A stretch of 64,000 nucleotides of DNA from Azospirillum griseum. Its GTDB lineage: Bacteria > Pseudomonadota > Alphaproteobacteria > Azospirillales > Azospirillaceae. Of this stretch, positions 18,192 through 27,687 are shown one piece after another. The stretch is taken from positions 266,910-330,909 of the forward strand of contig NZ_RXMA01000003.1 of assembly GCF_003966125.1 (NCBI RefSeq), written 5' to 3'. The translations under genes and the position numbers were made by a program. The stretch's first letter is position 1, and the number at the start of each line of letters is the position of its first letter. Under the pieces are notes generated by a model. The model ran no database searches, had not been told where the DNA came from, and worked only from the letters and a program-made list of their open reading frames with translations.

Positions 18192-19826
18192 ATGAGCGAG
18201 CGGCAGGATTTCGGCACCTATGATTATGTCATCGTCGGCGGCGGCACGGCGGGGTGCGTGCTGGCGAACCGGCTGTCGCTGGATCCCGACGTGCGGGTGC
18301 TGCTGCTGGAGGCGGGCGGCAAGGATGATTGGGTGTGGCTGCACATCCCCGCCGGGTATCTCTTCTGCATCGGCAACCCGCGCACCGATTGGTGCTATCG
18401 GACCGAGGCCGAGCCGGGGCTGAACGGGCGCAGCATCCATTACGCGCGCGGCAAGGTGCTGGGCGGCTGCTCCTCCATCAACGGCATGATCGCCATGCGC
18501 GGGCAGGCCCGCGATTACGACGAATGGGCGGCGTTGACCGGCGATTCCCGCTGGGGCTGGGACGCGGTGCTGCCCGTCTTCAAGGCGACGGAGGATTACT
18601 GGCGCGGGGCCAGCGACCTGCACGGCGCGGGCGGGGAATGGCGGGTGGAGCGCCAGCGCCTGCGCTGGGACCTGCTCGACCGCTTCACCGAGGCCGCGCA
18701 GCAGGCGGGCATCCGGACCAGCGACGATTTCAACCGGGGGACCAACGCCGGGGTCGGCGCGTTCGAGGTCAACCAGCGCAGCGGCGTGCGGTGGAACGCG
18801 TCCAAGGCGTTTCTGCGCCCGGTGCTGTCGCGGCCCAACCTGACCGTCGTCGTCAACGCGGTGATCGACCGGCTGCTGATCGCCGAGGGGCGCGTCACCG
18901 GGGTGGAGTATGCGGTCAAGGGCCACCCGGCCCGCGCCATGGCGCGGCTGGAAACCGTGCTGTCGGCCGGGGCCATCGGCTCGCCCGCCATCCTGCAACG
19001 CTCCGGCGTCGGCCCGGCGGCGCATCTGGCCGAACTGGGCGTGCCGGTGGTGCTGGATTCCCCGGCGGTCGGCGGCAATTTGCAGGACCATCTGCAACTG
19101 CGCATGATCTTCAAGGTCGATGGGGTGACGACGCTGAACCAGCGGGCCAACAGCCTGTTCGGCAAGGCGATGATGGGGCTGGAATACGCGCTGTTCCGCA
19201 GCGGCCCGTTGAGCATGGCCCCCAGCCAGTTGGGGGCCTTCGTCACCTCCGGGCCGGAGGTGGAGACGCCGGATCTGGAATACCACGTCCAACCGCTCTC
19301 GCTCGACAAGTTCGGGGAGCCGCTGCACCGCTTCCCCGCCTTCACCGCCAGCGTCTGCGATCTGCGCCCGGCCTCGCGCGGGTGGACGCGCATCGTCTCG
19401 CGCGACCCGCTCGCCCCCCCGGCCATCGCCCCGCGCTATCTGACCGACCCCGCCGACCGGGCCAAGGCGGCCAAGGCGCTGGCGCTGACCCGGCGCATCG
19501 TGTCCCAACCGGCGCTGGCCCCCTTCAACCCGCGCGAGCATCTTCCCGGCCCGGCCTATCGCACCGAAGAGGAGTTGGCCAAGGCGGCGGGCGACATCGG
19601 CACGACGATCTTCCACCCCATCGGCACCTGCAAGATGGGGCGCGACGGCGACCCCACCGCCGTGACCGACACCGAATTGCGGTTCCGGGGCCTGCGCGGC
19701 CTGCGGGTGATCGACGCCTCGATCATGCCGACCATCACCTCGGGCAACACCAACACGCCGACGGTGATGATCGCCGAACGCGGGGCGGAGCTGATGCGGG
19801 CGGCGCGCAAGGCGGGGACGCTCTGA
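18192..19826 (+). CDS. GMC-family FAD-dependent oxidoreductase (choline dehydrogenase-like)
   Basis: This FAD-dependent alcohol dehydrogenase has 544 residues. The N-terminal dinucleotide motif is YDYVIVGGGTAGCVLANRL, followed by the GMC signature GKVLGGCSSINGMIAMRGQ. A second GMC signature is near LSAGAIGSPAILQRSGVG. The C-terminal active site includes FHPIGTCKMG and ITSGNTNTPTVMIAERGA. These enzymes oxidize choline, long-chain or aromatic alcohols or polyols; the substrate is not decided here. The ATG was chosen because the Rossmann motif follows ten residues later. It is paired with the divergent LysR gene and nearly abuts the convergent LysR gene downstream. Confidence 0.88.
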   Translation: MSERQDFGTYDYVIVGGGTAGCVLANRLSLDPDVRVLLLEAGGKDDWVWLHIPAGYLFCIGNPRTDWCYRTEAEPGLNGRSIHYARGKVLGGCSSINGMIAMRGQARDYDEWAALTGDSRWGWDAVLPVFKATEDYWRGASDLHGAGGEWRVERQRLRWDLLDRFTEAAQQAGIRTSDDFNRGTNAGVGAFEVNQRSGVRWNASKAFLRPVLSRPNLTVVVNAVIDRLLIAEGRVTGVEYAVKGHPARAMARLETVLSAGAIGSPAILQRSGVGPAAHLAELGVPVVLDSPAVGGNLQDHLQLRMIFKVDGVTTLNQRANSLFGKAMMGLEYALFRSGPLSMAPSQLGAFVTSGPEVETPDLEYHVQPLSLDKFGEPLHRFPAFTASVCDLRPASRGWTRIVSRDPLAPPAIAPRYLTDPADRAKAAKALALTRRIVSQPALAPFNPREHLPGPAYRTEEELAKAAGDIGTTIFHPIGTCKMGRDGDPTAVTDTELRFRGLRGLRVIDASIMPTITSGNTNTPTVMIAERGAELMRAARKAGTL

Positions 19827-19839
19827 GCGGGGTGTGCGC

Positions 19840-20754
19840 CTATTTCCACGCCCCATCCACCGTCAGGTCGGCCAGCAACCCGCGCAGGATGGCGTGGGCG
19901 GCGCGGGCGGCGACCGGCATCGGCCGACCGGCGGCGTGGGCCAGCAGGATGGTCCGGTCGATCTGCGGGTCGGCGATGGGCAGGCCGGTCAAACGCCCGG
20001 CGGCGGCCCCATAGCGCGCCACCCGTTCCGACAGCACGGTGTACCCGCAGCCTTCGGCCACCAGCGCTTTGATCTGCTCCAGCGCGTCGATCTCCATGGC
20101 GACGTTGACGCTTCCGCGCGCCAGCAGGGCGGCGTGCTCCACCTCCTCCCGCACGCCGTGGGGGCGGCCGGGCAGGATCAGCGGCAGGGCCAGCGCCTCG
20201 GCAAAGGGGATGGCGGTGCGCCCGCGCAGCAGCGGGTCGGCGGCGGGGCCGACCAGATGAAGTTGTTCGCGGGCCACGAACTCCGTGTTCAGCCCGCCCA
20301 TCTCCTTCGCCCCGAAAATCAGGGCAAGGTCGAGCTGGCCGGACAGCACCCATTCCAGCATGTGGCCGGACAGCCCCTCCACCACCCGCAGCCGGATCAG
20401 CGGGTGGGCGCGCCGCACCGCCAACGCCAGCGGTACCGTCAGCACCGGCCCCAGCGATGTCGGAATCCCAACGGTGGCCGGACCGGAGGGGGTGGATTCC
20501 ACCGCCCGCACCTCGTCGCGCAGGCCGTCCATCGATTCGATCAGGGTCAGGGCGCGTTGGGCCAGCCGCCGCCCGCTTTCCGTCGGGACCACGCCGCGCG
20601 CCGTGCGCAGCACCAGTTGGCAGCCGAAATCCTCTTCCAGCCGCTTCAGATGCAGGCTGAGCGCCGGTTGCGCGACCCGCAGCGCTTCGGCCGCGCGCGA
20701 GATCGAGCCGTGTTCGACGATGCCCAGGAAATAGCGAAGCTGGCGCAGATCCAT
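19840..20754 (-). CDS. LysR-family transcriptional regulator (Nac/Cbl-like N-terminus)
   Basis: This 304-residue LysR regulator starts at MDLRQLRYFLGIVEHGSISR, typical of members annotated as nitrogen-assimilation or aromatic-catabolism regulators. The helix-turn-helix is AAEALRVAQPALSLHLKRLE. The C-terminal domain has no distinctive feature. It stands alone between the convergent GMC gene and an exported-protein gene, so its targets cannot be told from context. An upstream extension of 35 codons is open but unsupported. Confidence 0.88.
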   Translation of the reverse strand: MDLRQLRYFLGIVEHGSISRAAEALRVAQPALSLHLKRLEEDFGCQLVLRTARGVVPTESGRRLAQRALTLIESMDGLRDEVRAVESTPSGPATVGIPTSLGPVLTVPLALAVRRAHPLIRLRVVEGLSGHMLEWVLSGQLDLALIFGAKEMGGLNTEFVAREQLHLVGPAADPLLRGRTAIPFAEALALPLILPGRPHGVREEVEHAALLARGSVNVAMEIDALEQIKALVAEGCGYTVLSERVARYGAAAGRLTGLPIADPQIDRTILLAHAAGRPMPVAARAAHAILRGLLADLTVDGAWK

Positions 20755-20856
20755 GGCGTCCGACCCTCCGCATGGCGATAATCCACCGCTATGAGGCGGG
20801 ATGGACGCATCGCGTGTCAATATGGCGTTGAGGGGAATATGTGGGGAAAGCGCCCG

Positions 20857-20894
20857 CAAAAACGCCCGCCCCCGGGGCGTCCAGGGGCGGGCGT
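20857..20894 (-). terminator. Rho-independent terminator
   Basis: ACGCCCGCCCC (20862-20872) and GGGGCGGGCGT (20884-20894) form a perfect 11-bp stem. Read on the minus strand, the stem is followed by TTTTT. It lies directly downstream of the small exported-protein gene and ends that transcript. Confidence 0.85.
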
Positions 20895-20918
20895 GCGATC
20901 ACAACCGGCGAACCGGAC

Positions 20919-21263
20919 TCAGTCGAAGCTGAAACCCTTGTCCAGCATGTAGATGTTCTTCACCTTGCACCAATCCACCTTGAACTGCTCGGCGTCGTAG
21001 CCGATCCAGCTCACCTTGAAGGGAACGACGCAATTGCCGTCGTTGCTGCCCCAATCCATTTCGGCGGCTTCACCGGGCTTCAGGGTGAAGTTGATCCAGT
21101 TCTTGCTCCAGGCACCGTTTTCATAGGTGCGGAAGCCGTTGATGACCGAATCCGTCGATTTGTTGTGCAGGTTGAACTTGTAGGTTTCGGCGGCCTGCGC
21201 GGTGGCGGACAAAGCGCCGAGCGCGGCGGCGATGCAGAACAGCGCGACTTTCTTCACGATCAT
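20919..21263 (-). CDS. Small exported protein of unknown function
   Basis: This 114-residue protein has a clear signal peptide (MIVKKVALFCIAAALGALSA, cleavage likely after AQA near residue 24). The mature part of about 90 residues is beta-rich and aromatic (YKFNLHNKSTDSVINGFRTY, KNWINFTLKPGEAAEMDW). It has two cysteines (GNCVVP and VDWCKVK) that could form a disulfide. It is probably periplasmic or secreted. No family was recognised. It is monocistronic, with a strong terminator after it. Confidence 0.75.
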   Translation of the reverse strand: MIVKKVALFCIAAALGALSATAQAAETYKFNLHNKSTDSVINGFRTYENGAWSKNWINFTLKPGEAAEMDWGSNDGNCVVPFKVSWIGYDAEQFKVDWCKVKNIYMLDKGFSFD

Positions 21264-21351
21264 GACCTATGGGTTAGGGTGATGGATCGCCCCATCCTGC
21301 CAAGATCATCACGAAACCGGAAGGGGGATCCGCGCCGTTCCGGTTCCCCAA

Positions 21352-22296
21352 TCACCGCCGCGTCAGCAGGTCCTTGCTGGCCAGCAGCGACCCGCCGGCG
21401 ATCAGCGCGCAGGCCACCCAGATGATCCCCTGGTTCGGGGCCAGACCGCAGGCGACCAGCAGCAGGGTGGACAGCAGCGGGGCCAGATAGGACAGCGCCC
21501 CCAGCGCCCGGATGTCGCCGTGGCGCACCCCGTGATCCCAGACGAAGAAGGCCGCCCCCACCGGCCCCAGCCCCAGCAGCAGCAGGGCGGCCCAGCCCAG
21601 CGCGTCGGCGGGCCACACGGTCTCCTCCATCCCCAGATGGCACAGGCCGGACAGGAGGGCGGTGACGAGGCAAAAGGCGCTCAACGCGTCGGTCGGGGCC
21701 TCGCCGATCTGGCCCAGGCGGCGGCGCAGCACCGAATAGCCCGCCCAGGTCAACGCGCTGGCCAGGGCGGCGGCGTAGCCAGGCAGATGCGCCGGGTCGA
21801 TTCCCAACCACCCGGCCCCCTCCCCGCCGCCCGATCCGCCGCGCAGCACCAGCAGCACCGTTCCGGCCAACCCGGCCACCGCCCCGCCGACGTGCCAGGA
21901 GCGCAGCCGTTCCCCCGGCAGCAGGGCGGAGAACAGCACGATCAGCAGCGGCCACAGATAGTTGATGAGGTTGGCCTCCACCGGCGGGGCGGCGCGCAAC
22001 GCCATGAAATAGAGGAAATGGAAGCCGAACAACCCACCCACCCCCAGCAGCCAGGCCGGAACCGACTGGCGGAAGTAGGACAGCGGGTTGCCGCCGCGCG
22101 CCGCCGTCCAGGCGCAGCCGACCAGAAAGGCCAGCAGGAAGGAGGTGGCGACCAGCTGGAAGGGCGGAACCCGCCCGGCCAGCGTGGCCAGCGGGGCCAG
22201 GGTGGACCACATCAGGATGGCGCTGGCCCCGATGGCGGTGGCGCGGGTGACGGAGGAGCGGGAGGCGGGGGAACGGGCGGCGGCGCTGGTGGTCAT
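21352..22296 (-). CDS. EamA/DMT-superfamily transporter
   Basis: This inner-membrane transporter of 314 residues has about ten hydrophobic segments in two EamA repeats (for example WLLGVGGLFGFHFLYFMALR, LINYLWPLLIVLFSALLPGE and ALTWAGYSVLRRRLG). Drug/metabolite exporters of this type carry amino acids or other small metabolites; the substrate is unknown. The start at MTTSAAARS avoids an unsupported upstream extension. It is divergent from the AraC-type regulator that begins 230 bases away and may be controlled by it. Confidence 0.85.
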   Translation of the reverse strand: MTTSAAARSPASRSSVTRATAIGASAILMWSTLAPLATLAGRVPPFQLVATSFLLAFLVGCAWTAARGGNPLSYFRQSVPAWLLGVGGLFGFHFLYFMALRAAPPVEANLINYLWPLLIVLFSALLPGERLRSWHVGGAVAGLAGTVLLVLRGGSGGGEGAGWLGIDPAHLPGYAAALASALTWAGYSVLRRRLGQIGEAPTDALSAFCLVTALLSGLCHLGMEETVWPADALGWAALLLLGLGPVGAAFFVWDHGVRHGDIRALGALSYLAPLLSTLLLVACGLAPNQGIIWVACALIAGGSLLASKDLLTRR

Positions 22297-22526
22297 GGTC
22301 GGATCCGGTTGGGAACAGGGCGCAGAACGGCGCAAAACGGTGTGATCCTAACCGGATGGCGGCGGCCCGTCTTGTCCCGGACTCCGGGCCGTGTTGACCG
22401 AAACTCCGGCGCGGCGGTGCGTGGGCGTCTGTACCTGGACCCTGTCCCCGGCGTAGCATGGCGGCCCGTGATGCCCGAACCTGTGATGCCTGAACCCGTC
22501 CTGTCTGAATCAGGGAGTCCCCCCGC

Positions 22527-23300
22527 GTGGCGCAGCCCCCCCGCCTGACCGTCAGCACCCGCAGCTATGACGGGGTGGAGCGGCGGCACGCCCACGGCTT
22601 TCACCAAATCGTGTTGCCGGTGGCCGGGGCGTTGGAGATGACGGTGGAGGCCGCGCAGGGCCGGGTTGGCGACGGGCAGGGGGTGATCGTCACCACCGGC
22701 GCGCCGCACAGCTTTGCCGCGCGCGGCGACAACCGCTTTGTCGTGCTCGATCTGCCGCCGCACGCGCTGTTGCCCGACGCCGCGCTGCATCAGGCCGACG
22801 CCTTTTTCGCGGTGGACGCGGCGCTGGACGCGCTGGTCCGTTATCTGGCGAGCGAGGCGGCGAACGCGCCGCTGGACGATCCCACCGCCCACCACGCGGC
22901 GGCCCTCCTGCTGCGCGCGCTGGAACGCCGCCGCGCGCCGCACCCGGCGGGGCAGGGGGCGGAGCAGGGGGCCGACCCCATCGCGCGGGCGCACAATCTG
23001 ATGCGCGACCGCTGCGCCGAACCGCTGACCGTCGCGGACCTGGCCGAGGCGGTCGGGCTGGCCCCCAGCCGCTTTCACGAGCTGTTCCGCGCCCGCACGG
23101 GAACCACCCCCGCCCGCGTCCTCAACGACCTCCGCCTCGACCGGGCGGAGGCGCTGTTGCGCAGCGGCGATCTGCCCCTGGTGGAGGTGGCGCAGGCCGT
23201 CGGTTTTTCCGACCAAAGCGCCCTGACCCGCTGCCTGAAACGCCGCCGGGGCGTGACTCCGGGGGCGTTGCGCGGCCTGTCGCGCGGTGGGGGGCGTTAA
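22527..23300 (+). CDS. AraC-family transcriptional regulator
   Basis: This 257-residue regulator has an N-terminal cupin-like effector domain (HARGFHQIVLP-type start, then GVIVTTGAPHSFAARGDNRF). The C-terminal double helix-turn-helix is LTVADLAEAVGLAPSRFHEL and LVEVAQAVGFSDQSALTRC. The start is GTG. It is divergent from the DMT transporter gene, its most likely target. Its last four bases overlap the end of the convergent arginase-fold gene. Confidence 0.87.
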   Translation: MAQPPRLTVSTRSYDGVERRHAHGFHQIVLPVAGALEMTVEAAQGRVGDGQGVIVTTGAPHSFAARGDNRFVVLDLPPHALLPDAALHQADAFFAVDAALDALVRYLASEAANAPLDDPTAHHAAALLLRALERRRAPHPAGQGAEQGADPIARAHNLMRDRCAEPLTVADLAEAVGLAPSRFHELFRARTGTTPARVLNDLRLDRAEALLRSGDLPLVEVAQAVGFSDQSALTRCLKRRRGVTPGALRGLSRGGGR

Positions 23301-24160
23301 GCGGTGCCTGTGTTGGACGCCAACACCCGCAGCAATGGATCGAGCGCGGCCAGCAGCGGCGCGGTGTCGCCGGGGCGGCCGTCGGGCCATGCGTCTTCGA
23401 ACTCGGCGATTTCCAGACCGATCAGGCGCTGGTCGGCCAGACCCTTGCAGGCGGCGTGCAGGTCGGCGAAGGGCAGGCCGTCGGCGACCTGATACTCGCT
23501 CGGCACCAGACCGGCGTCGAGGCTGTCGACGTCGAGATGGACATAGACCGGGCGACCGGCCACCGCCTCGGCCAGACGGGCGGGCAGGTCGGGGCCGACC
23601 GGCAGATGGCGCAGCGCGCCCGACGCGATCAACGCCTGTTCCGGCGGATCGAGGTCGCGCGCGGCCACCAGAACGACTCGGTCCAACGCCAGGCCCGCCC
23701 CCAGACCGCTGTCCCACAGGCCACAGGCGGCGCTGACCACCATCCCGCCGAGATAACCGACGTCGGCGGCACCGGGAGTGTTGACGTCGCCGTGGGCGTC
23801 GAACCAGACCACGCAGGCGTCCGGGTGGCGTTGGGCAACGACCGGCAGGGTGGCGAGCGCGGCGGCGCAGCGGCCCATCACCGTTGCGGTTGGGAAAGGA
23901 TCGTTGAGCGCCAAGGCCAACGCGTCGGCCAACCCACGCAGGGCGGGGCGGGCGGCGGTCAGTTGCGCGCGCCACGCGCCGGGGATCGGCGGTTCCGGCG
24001 CGCCCACGGCGGCGACGCGCCGCCCCAGGCGGTGGGCCAACGCCGCCCCCAGCCGTTCGGCCCCGGCCATGGCGCGCGGGTTGCGGTCGGCGCTGCGGCC
24101 CCGGAACAGGGTCAGGCGAGGCGTTACCGGGGTTGTTTCGGAAGCGGTCGCGTTGGTCAC
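23297..24160 (-). CDS. Arginase/agmatinase-fold hydrolase with altered metal site
   Basis: This ureohydrolase-fold protein has 287 residues. Two of the three metal motifs are intact: WFDAHGDVNTP (Asp121, His123, Asp125) and HLDVDSLD (208-215). The expected first motif GGxH, which supplies a metal-binding His, reads VMGRCAAAL here, with Cys near residue 98. Family members with Asp or Cys in this region exist, so it may still bind one or two metals. The substrate (arginine, agmatine, guanidino acid or formiminoglutamate) cannot be assigned. It is followed by the TPR gene on the same strand but separated by about 60 bases. Confidence 0.75.
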   Translation of the reverse strand: MTNATASETTPVTPRLTLFRGRSADRNPRAMAGAERLGAALAHRLGRRVAAVGAPEPPIPGAWRAQLTAARPALRGLADALALALNDPFPTATVMGRCAAALATLPVVAQRHPDACVVWFDAHGDVNTPGAADVGYLGGMVVSAACGLWDSGLGAGLALDRVVLVAARDLDPPEQALIASGALRHLPVGPDLPARLAEAVAGRPVYVHLDVDSLDAGLVPSEYQVADGLPFADLHAACKGLADQRLIGLEIAEFEDAWPDGRPGDTAPLLAALDPLLRVLASNTGTA

Positions 24161-24218
24161 GATCGTTTCGGATCCGTCAGGGCCGTTTCATCAAAGCCAG
24201 GGCATCATAAGCTGCTTC

Positions 24219-25937
24219 TCAGGGCTTCGCGCTGGCCGCGCGGGCGCTGTCGGGCAATCCCTTCTCCAGCTTGGCCTGGATGGAGGCTTTCTGCTCCTCC
24301 TCCTCGGCCAGACGCAGGGCGCGGGTCCATTGGAACCGCGCCTCGGTGCGGCGGCCCACCCGCCAATAGGCGTCGCCGAGATGATCGTTGATCGTCGGGT
24401 CGAGCGGCTTCAGTTCCACCGCGCGTTCCAGCTTTTCCACCGCCCCGGCGAAATCGCCCAGGCTGTAGAGCGCCCACCCCAGACTGTCCATGATGTAGCC
24501 ATCGCGCGGTTGCAGGGCGACCGCACGCTCGACCATGCCCTTGGCGGTTTGCAGATTCTCGCCGCGTTCGATCCAACTGTAGCCGAGATGGTTCAGCAGG
24601 GTCGGTTCGTCAGGCTTCAGCGCCAGGGCGGCTTTCAGATCGGCCTCGGTGTCGGGCCAGCGCCCGGCCTTTTCATAGGCCATGGCGCGGGCGTAATAGA
24701 GCGGCCACATCCGTTCGGTCGGCTTGGCGGTGCGGCTGATCGCGGCGCTGTAGGCCTCGGCGGATTCGGGGTAACGCTTGGCCACCCGGTAGAGGTCGCC
24801 CAGCCGGATCAGCGCGTCGGTGCGCTCCGGGTGCTCCTGCGTCAGCGTTTTCAGGGTGGTAATGGCCTCGTCGGTGCGGTCGAGCCGGGCGAGGCTGTCG
24901 GTGGCGCGCAGGCGGGCCGACCAGCCGATGATCGGATTTTTGAACAGCTGTTCGTATTCGGCCAGCGCGTCGTCGTGATGGTCGCGCGCGGTCAGGATGT
25001 CGCCGATCATCAGGCGGGCGAGCGGCTGGTCGGCGCGCAGATGCAGCGCGATCCGCCCGAACAGCAGGGCGGTGTCGTGGATGTTCTCGTGATGCAGGGC
25101 GCTGGCGAGGTCGAACATGGCCTCGGCCAGCCCGTCGCGGGAATCGCGCACGGTGCGGGCCATGGTCGGACCGGCGCTCATTCCCTCGTTGGTGGCGTCG
25201 ATCATCAGATCATCGGCGGTTCCGGCGCGGAAGGTGTCGTAGAGCTTGCGCGCGTCCGCCGTGCGCCCGGTGCGCTCCATGAAGTTGCCGACGATCTGCA
25301 CCACCCGCAACGGCGCGGCACTCTCGGTCACGGCCCCATAGCGCAAGGCGGCCTGATCGGTGCGCCCGGCCAGATCCAGGATCAACCCGGCGTGCAGGTT
25401 GTAGAGCGCGGTGAAGCCCTCGATCTTCGACAGCGGGGTCAGGGCGTTCAGCGCGGCGTCGGTCTGGCCGCGCGCCTGGGCCAGCCACGCTTTCAGCAGC
25501 GGGCCGACGAATTTGCCCAGGCCATCCGCCGGGATGCGGGCGGCGTGGGCCTCGGCGTCGCTCAACCGCGCACTGGCCAGCCCATCGGCGGCGAGCAGGG
25601 CGAGCGCGATCATCGAATCCGGGTCCGACTGGACCACGCGCGCGCCCAGATCCAGGGCCACGTCCAACCGCCCCTCGCCCAGCTTCAGCAGGAAGGTGCG
25701 GCCCAGCAGCAGCGGATCGTCGGGGTCGGCGGCCAGCGCGCGGGCCATGTACAGGGCGGCGGCGGACCAATCATCCTGATGCTGGGCGAAGCGACCGGCC
25801 AGATAGCTGCCGACCGCCGGGTTGCGCGGCTGCGGGGCCTCCACCGCCGTGGCCAGACCGGGCGACAGCGCGCACAGCAGGCCGGTCAGCAGCAGCGTGG
25901 CCGAATTCAGACGCTTCCCGTTCCGCGTGCTCGTCAT
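24219..25937 (-). CDS. Exported TPR-repeat protein
   Basis: This 572-residue protein has a signal peptide (LNSATLLLTGLLCALSPGLA, cleaved near residue 32). The mature part is almost entirely tetratricopeptide repeats; visible units include DWSAAALYMARALAADPDDP, LIRLGDLYRVAKRYPESAEA and NHLGYSWIERGENLQTAKGM. The C-terminal repeats end in WRVGRRTEARFQWTRALRLA. Such proteins act as periplasmic or outer-membrane scaffolds. No enzymatic domain is visible. It heads a leftward set but has no clear functional partner among its neighbours. Confidence 0.87.
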   Translation of the reverse strand: MTSTRNGKRLNSATLLLTGLLCALSPGLATAVEAPQPRNPAVGSYLAGRFAQHQDDWSAAALYMARALAADPDDPLLLGRTFLLKLGEGRLDVALDLGARVVQSDPDSMIALALLAADGLASARLSDAEAHAARIPADGLGKFVGPLLKAWLAQARGQTDAALNALTPLSKIEGFTALYNLHAGLILDLAGRTDQAALRYGAVTESAAPLRVVQIVGNFMERTGRTADARKLYDTFRAGTADDLMIDATNEGMSAGPTMARTVRDSRDGLAEAMFDLASALHHENIHDTALLFGRIALHLRADQPLARLMIGDILTARDHHDDALAEYEQLFKNPIIGWSARLRATDSLARLDRTDEAITTLKTLTQEHPERTDALIRLGDLYRVAKRYPESAEAYSAAISRTAKPTERMWPLYYARAMAYEKAGRWPDTEADLKAALALKPDEPTLLNHLGYSWIERGENLQTAKGMVERAVALQPRDGYIMDSLGWALYSLGDFAGAVEKLERAVELKPLDPTINDHLGDAYWRVGRRTEARFQWTRALRLAEEEEQKASIQAKLEKGLPDSARAASAKP

Positions 25938-25964
25938 GCCTTGCCTCGTTCTGCGCGCCGTTGG

Positions 25965-27044
25965 TCAGGTCGGCGCGTCCGTATTAACCACGCAATCGGT
26001 GGAAAAGGTCCAGATCCAATCGCGGCGCACCCGTTCGATGTCCTCGGCCCGCAGGATGGCGGCGGCGTGGGCGTCCATGTGGGCGCGCAGCGCGTCGGGC
26101 ATGCCGGGCGACAGGCTGGCCCCATGGCGCGACCAGCGGGCCATCCAGGACAGCGTCCGCAGCCACGTCAGGCGGCGCAGGGGCGCGAGCGCCGGGCGCG
26201 TCGCGTCGGCCAGCGCGGGGGGGACCGCCGCCCGCCACGCCGCGTGAAAGGCATCGACCACCGCCGCGCTCAACACCGCGTTGACCGCCGGATCCCAGCG
26301 GGTGGAGGTGCTGAGGCTGGCGTGGGCCAGATCCATGGCGGGATGGCCGTATTGCAGCTTTTCCAGATCGAGGAACCACGCCTTGCCCTGGGCGTCGATC
26401 AGGAAATTGCCGGGATGCACGTCCACCCCGACCATCACCGACGGCATCGGGGCTGCGACCGGTTCGGCGCGCGCGGCCGCCAGCTCTTGCGCGATCAGGG
26501 CGCGAGCGGCGGCGGACAGGTCGGCCTCGTCGAACCAGGCGGCTTGCCGCTCCACCTGCGCCAGCAGGGCGGCGGCGGGGTCGGCGGGGCAGGGCAGCGG
26601 TGCGGGATCGGCGGGTGGAGTCAACCGGTGCAGGGCGGCCAGCGCGCGGGCGATGGCGGCCATGTCGTCGGGCAGGCGCGGGGTGCGCCCGACCACCTCC
26701 GTCACCAGCAGCGCGCCCATCGGCAGCGCGCCCATCGGCAGTTCCGCGCCGGACGGCAGGGTGGTCCCCGGCGGCAGGGTGGCGACCAGACGGGGGGTGT
26801 GGCTCGACGGCTCCGCCCGCTGGAACGCGGCGGCCTGATGGGCGAGCGCTGACGCCGGATCCAACCCGATCTGGCTCCAGCGCGGGATCCGCAGCACCAG
26901 CCCCCGCCCGCGCAGGCGGACATGGTCGTGGGCGACGCCCTTTTGCGGCATCGGCTCCAGCGCGTCGGCGGGAAGACTGGACAGATCGGGGATCCCGGCC
27001 TCCGCAAGGGCGGCGGCCAGGGGGGCAGGGGAAGGGGCGGTCAT
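25965..27044 (-). CDS. Aminoglycoside phosphotransferase-fold kinase
   Basis: This small-molecule kinase of the APH/choline kinase fold has 359 residues. The catalytic loop is GVDVHPGNFLID and the metal-binding segment is AWFLDLEKLQYGHPAMDLA. The N-lobe is seen near KGVAHDHVRLRGRGLVLRIP. Such proteins phosphorylate sugars, choline or antibiotics. Nothing here indicates resistance, and the genomic setting is housekeeping. The start at MTAPSPAPLAAAL was chosen over an open 39-codon upstream extension rich in Pro and Ala. It lies 41 bases after moaB on the same strand. Confidence 0.8.
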   Translation of the reverse strand: MTAPSPAPLAAALAEAGIPDLSSLPADALEPMPQKGVAHDHVRLRGRGLVLRIPRWSQIGLDPASALAHQAAAFQRAEPSSHTPRLVATLPPGTTLPSGAELPMGALPMGALLVTEVVGRTPRLPDDMAAIARALAALHRLTPPADPAPLPCPADPAAALLAQVERQAAWFDEADLSAAARALIAQELAAARAEPVAAPMPSVMVGVDVHPGNFLIDAQGKAWFLDLEKLQYGHPAMDLAHASLSTSTRWDPAVNAVLSAAVVDAFHAAWRAAVPPALADATRPALAPLRRLTWLRTLSWMARWSRHGASLSPGMPDALRAHMDAHAAAILRAEDIERVRRDWIWTFSTDCVVNTDAPT

Positions 27045-27085
27045 CGGGCGGGCGGTGTGGTGGGCGCGGCGTGGCGGCGCTGACG

Positions 27086-27622
27086 TCAGCGCTGGTGTTC
27101 GCGCAGGCGGGGCATCAGCTCCACCAGATTGCAGGGGCGGTGCCGGTTGTCCAGCTGCCACACCAGAATGTCATCCCAAGCGTCGCGGCAGGCGCTGGGC
27201 GAGCCGGGCAGGGCGAACACGTAGGTGCCGTTGGCAACCCCGGCGGTGGCCCGGCTCTGGATGGTCGAGGTGCCGACCTTGGCGTAGCTCAGATACCGGA
27301 ACAGCTCGCCAAAGCCGGGAATGGTCTTGTCGAACAGTGCTTCGACCGCTTCGGGGGTGACGTCGCGCCCGGTGACGCCGGTCCCGCCGGTGGTCAGCAC
27401 CACGTCGATCTCCGGGTCGGCGATGTGGGCCTGGACCCGCGCGCGGATGGCGGCGAGATCGTCCTTCACGATGCTGCGGCTGGCCAGCCGGTGCCCGGCC
27501 CCGGTCAGCCGTTCGACCAGCGCGTCGCCGGATCGGTCATCGGCGGCGACCCGCGTGTCGGACACGGTGACGACGGCGATGGTCACGGGCAGGAAGGGGC
27601 GGCTTTCGTCGATCTTCGGCAT
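27086..27622 (-). CDS. moaB: Molybdenum cofactor biosynthesis protein MoaB
   Basis: This 178-residue MoaB/MogA-fold protein is involved in adenylylation of molybdopterin during molybdenum cofactor synthesis. The family motifs are visible: [40 protein letters not shown] and [17 protein letters not shown]. The length matches MoaB. A GTG one codon upstream is an alternative start. It sits between the lytic transglycosylase gene and the APH-fold kinase gene on the same strand, with no other molybdenum cofactor gene nearby. Confidence 0.92.
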   Translation of the reverse strand: MPKIDESRPFLPVTIAVVTVSDTRVAADDRSGDALVERLTGAGHRLASRSIVKDDLAAIRARVQAHIADPEIDVVLTTGGTGVTGRDVTPEAVEALFDKTIPGFGELFRYLSYAKVGTSTIQSRATAGVANGTYVFALPGSPSACRDAWDDILVWQLDNRHRPCNLVELMPRLREHQR

Positions 27623-27687
27623 CACGGGTTCCGATCAGGAGACGGGCGATCTGGGGGGCGATCTGGGGTTAAGCGACCGCCCGGCTC

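Noticed and set aside
26713..26745. Short tandem repeat in the APH-fold kinase gene
   Set aside because: It is a local coding duplication (GALPMGALPMGALL-like) inside an intact gene, not a mobile or regulatory repeat.
25965..27044. Antibiotic-resistance phosphotransferase
   Set aside because: Only the general APH fold is present; context and sequence give no sign of an aminoglycoside-modifying enzyme.
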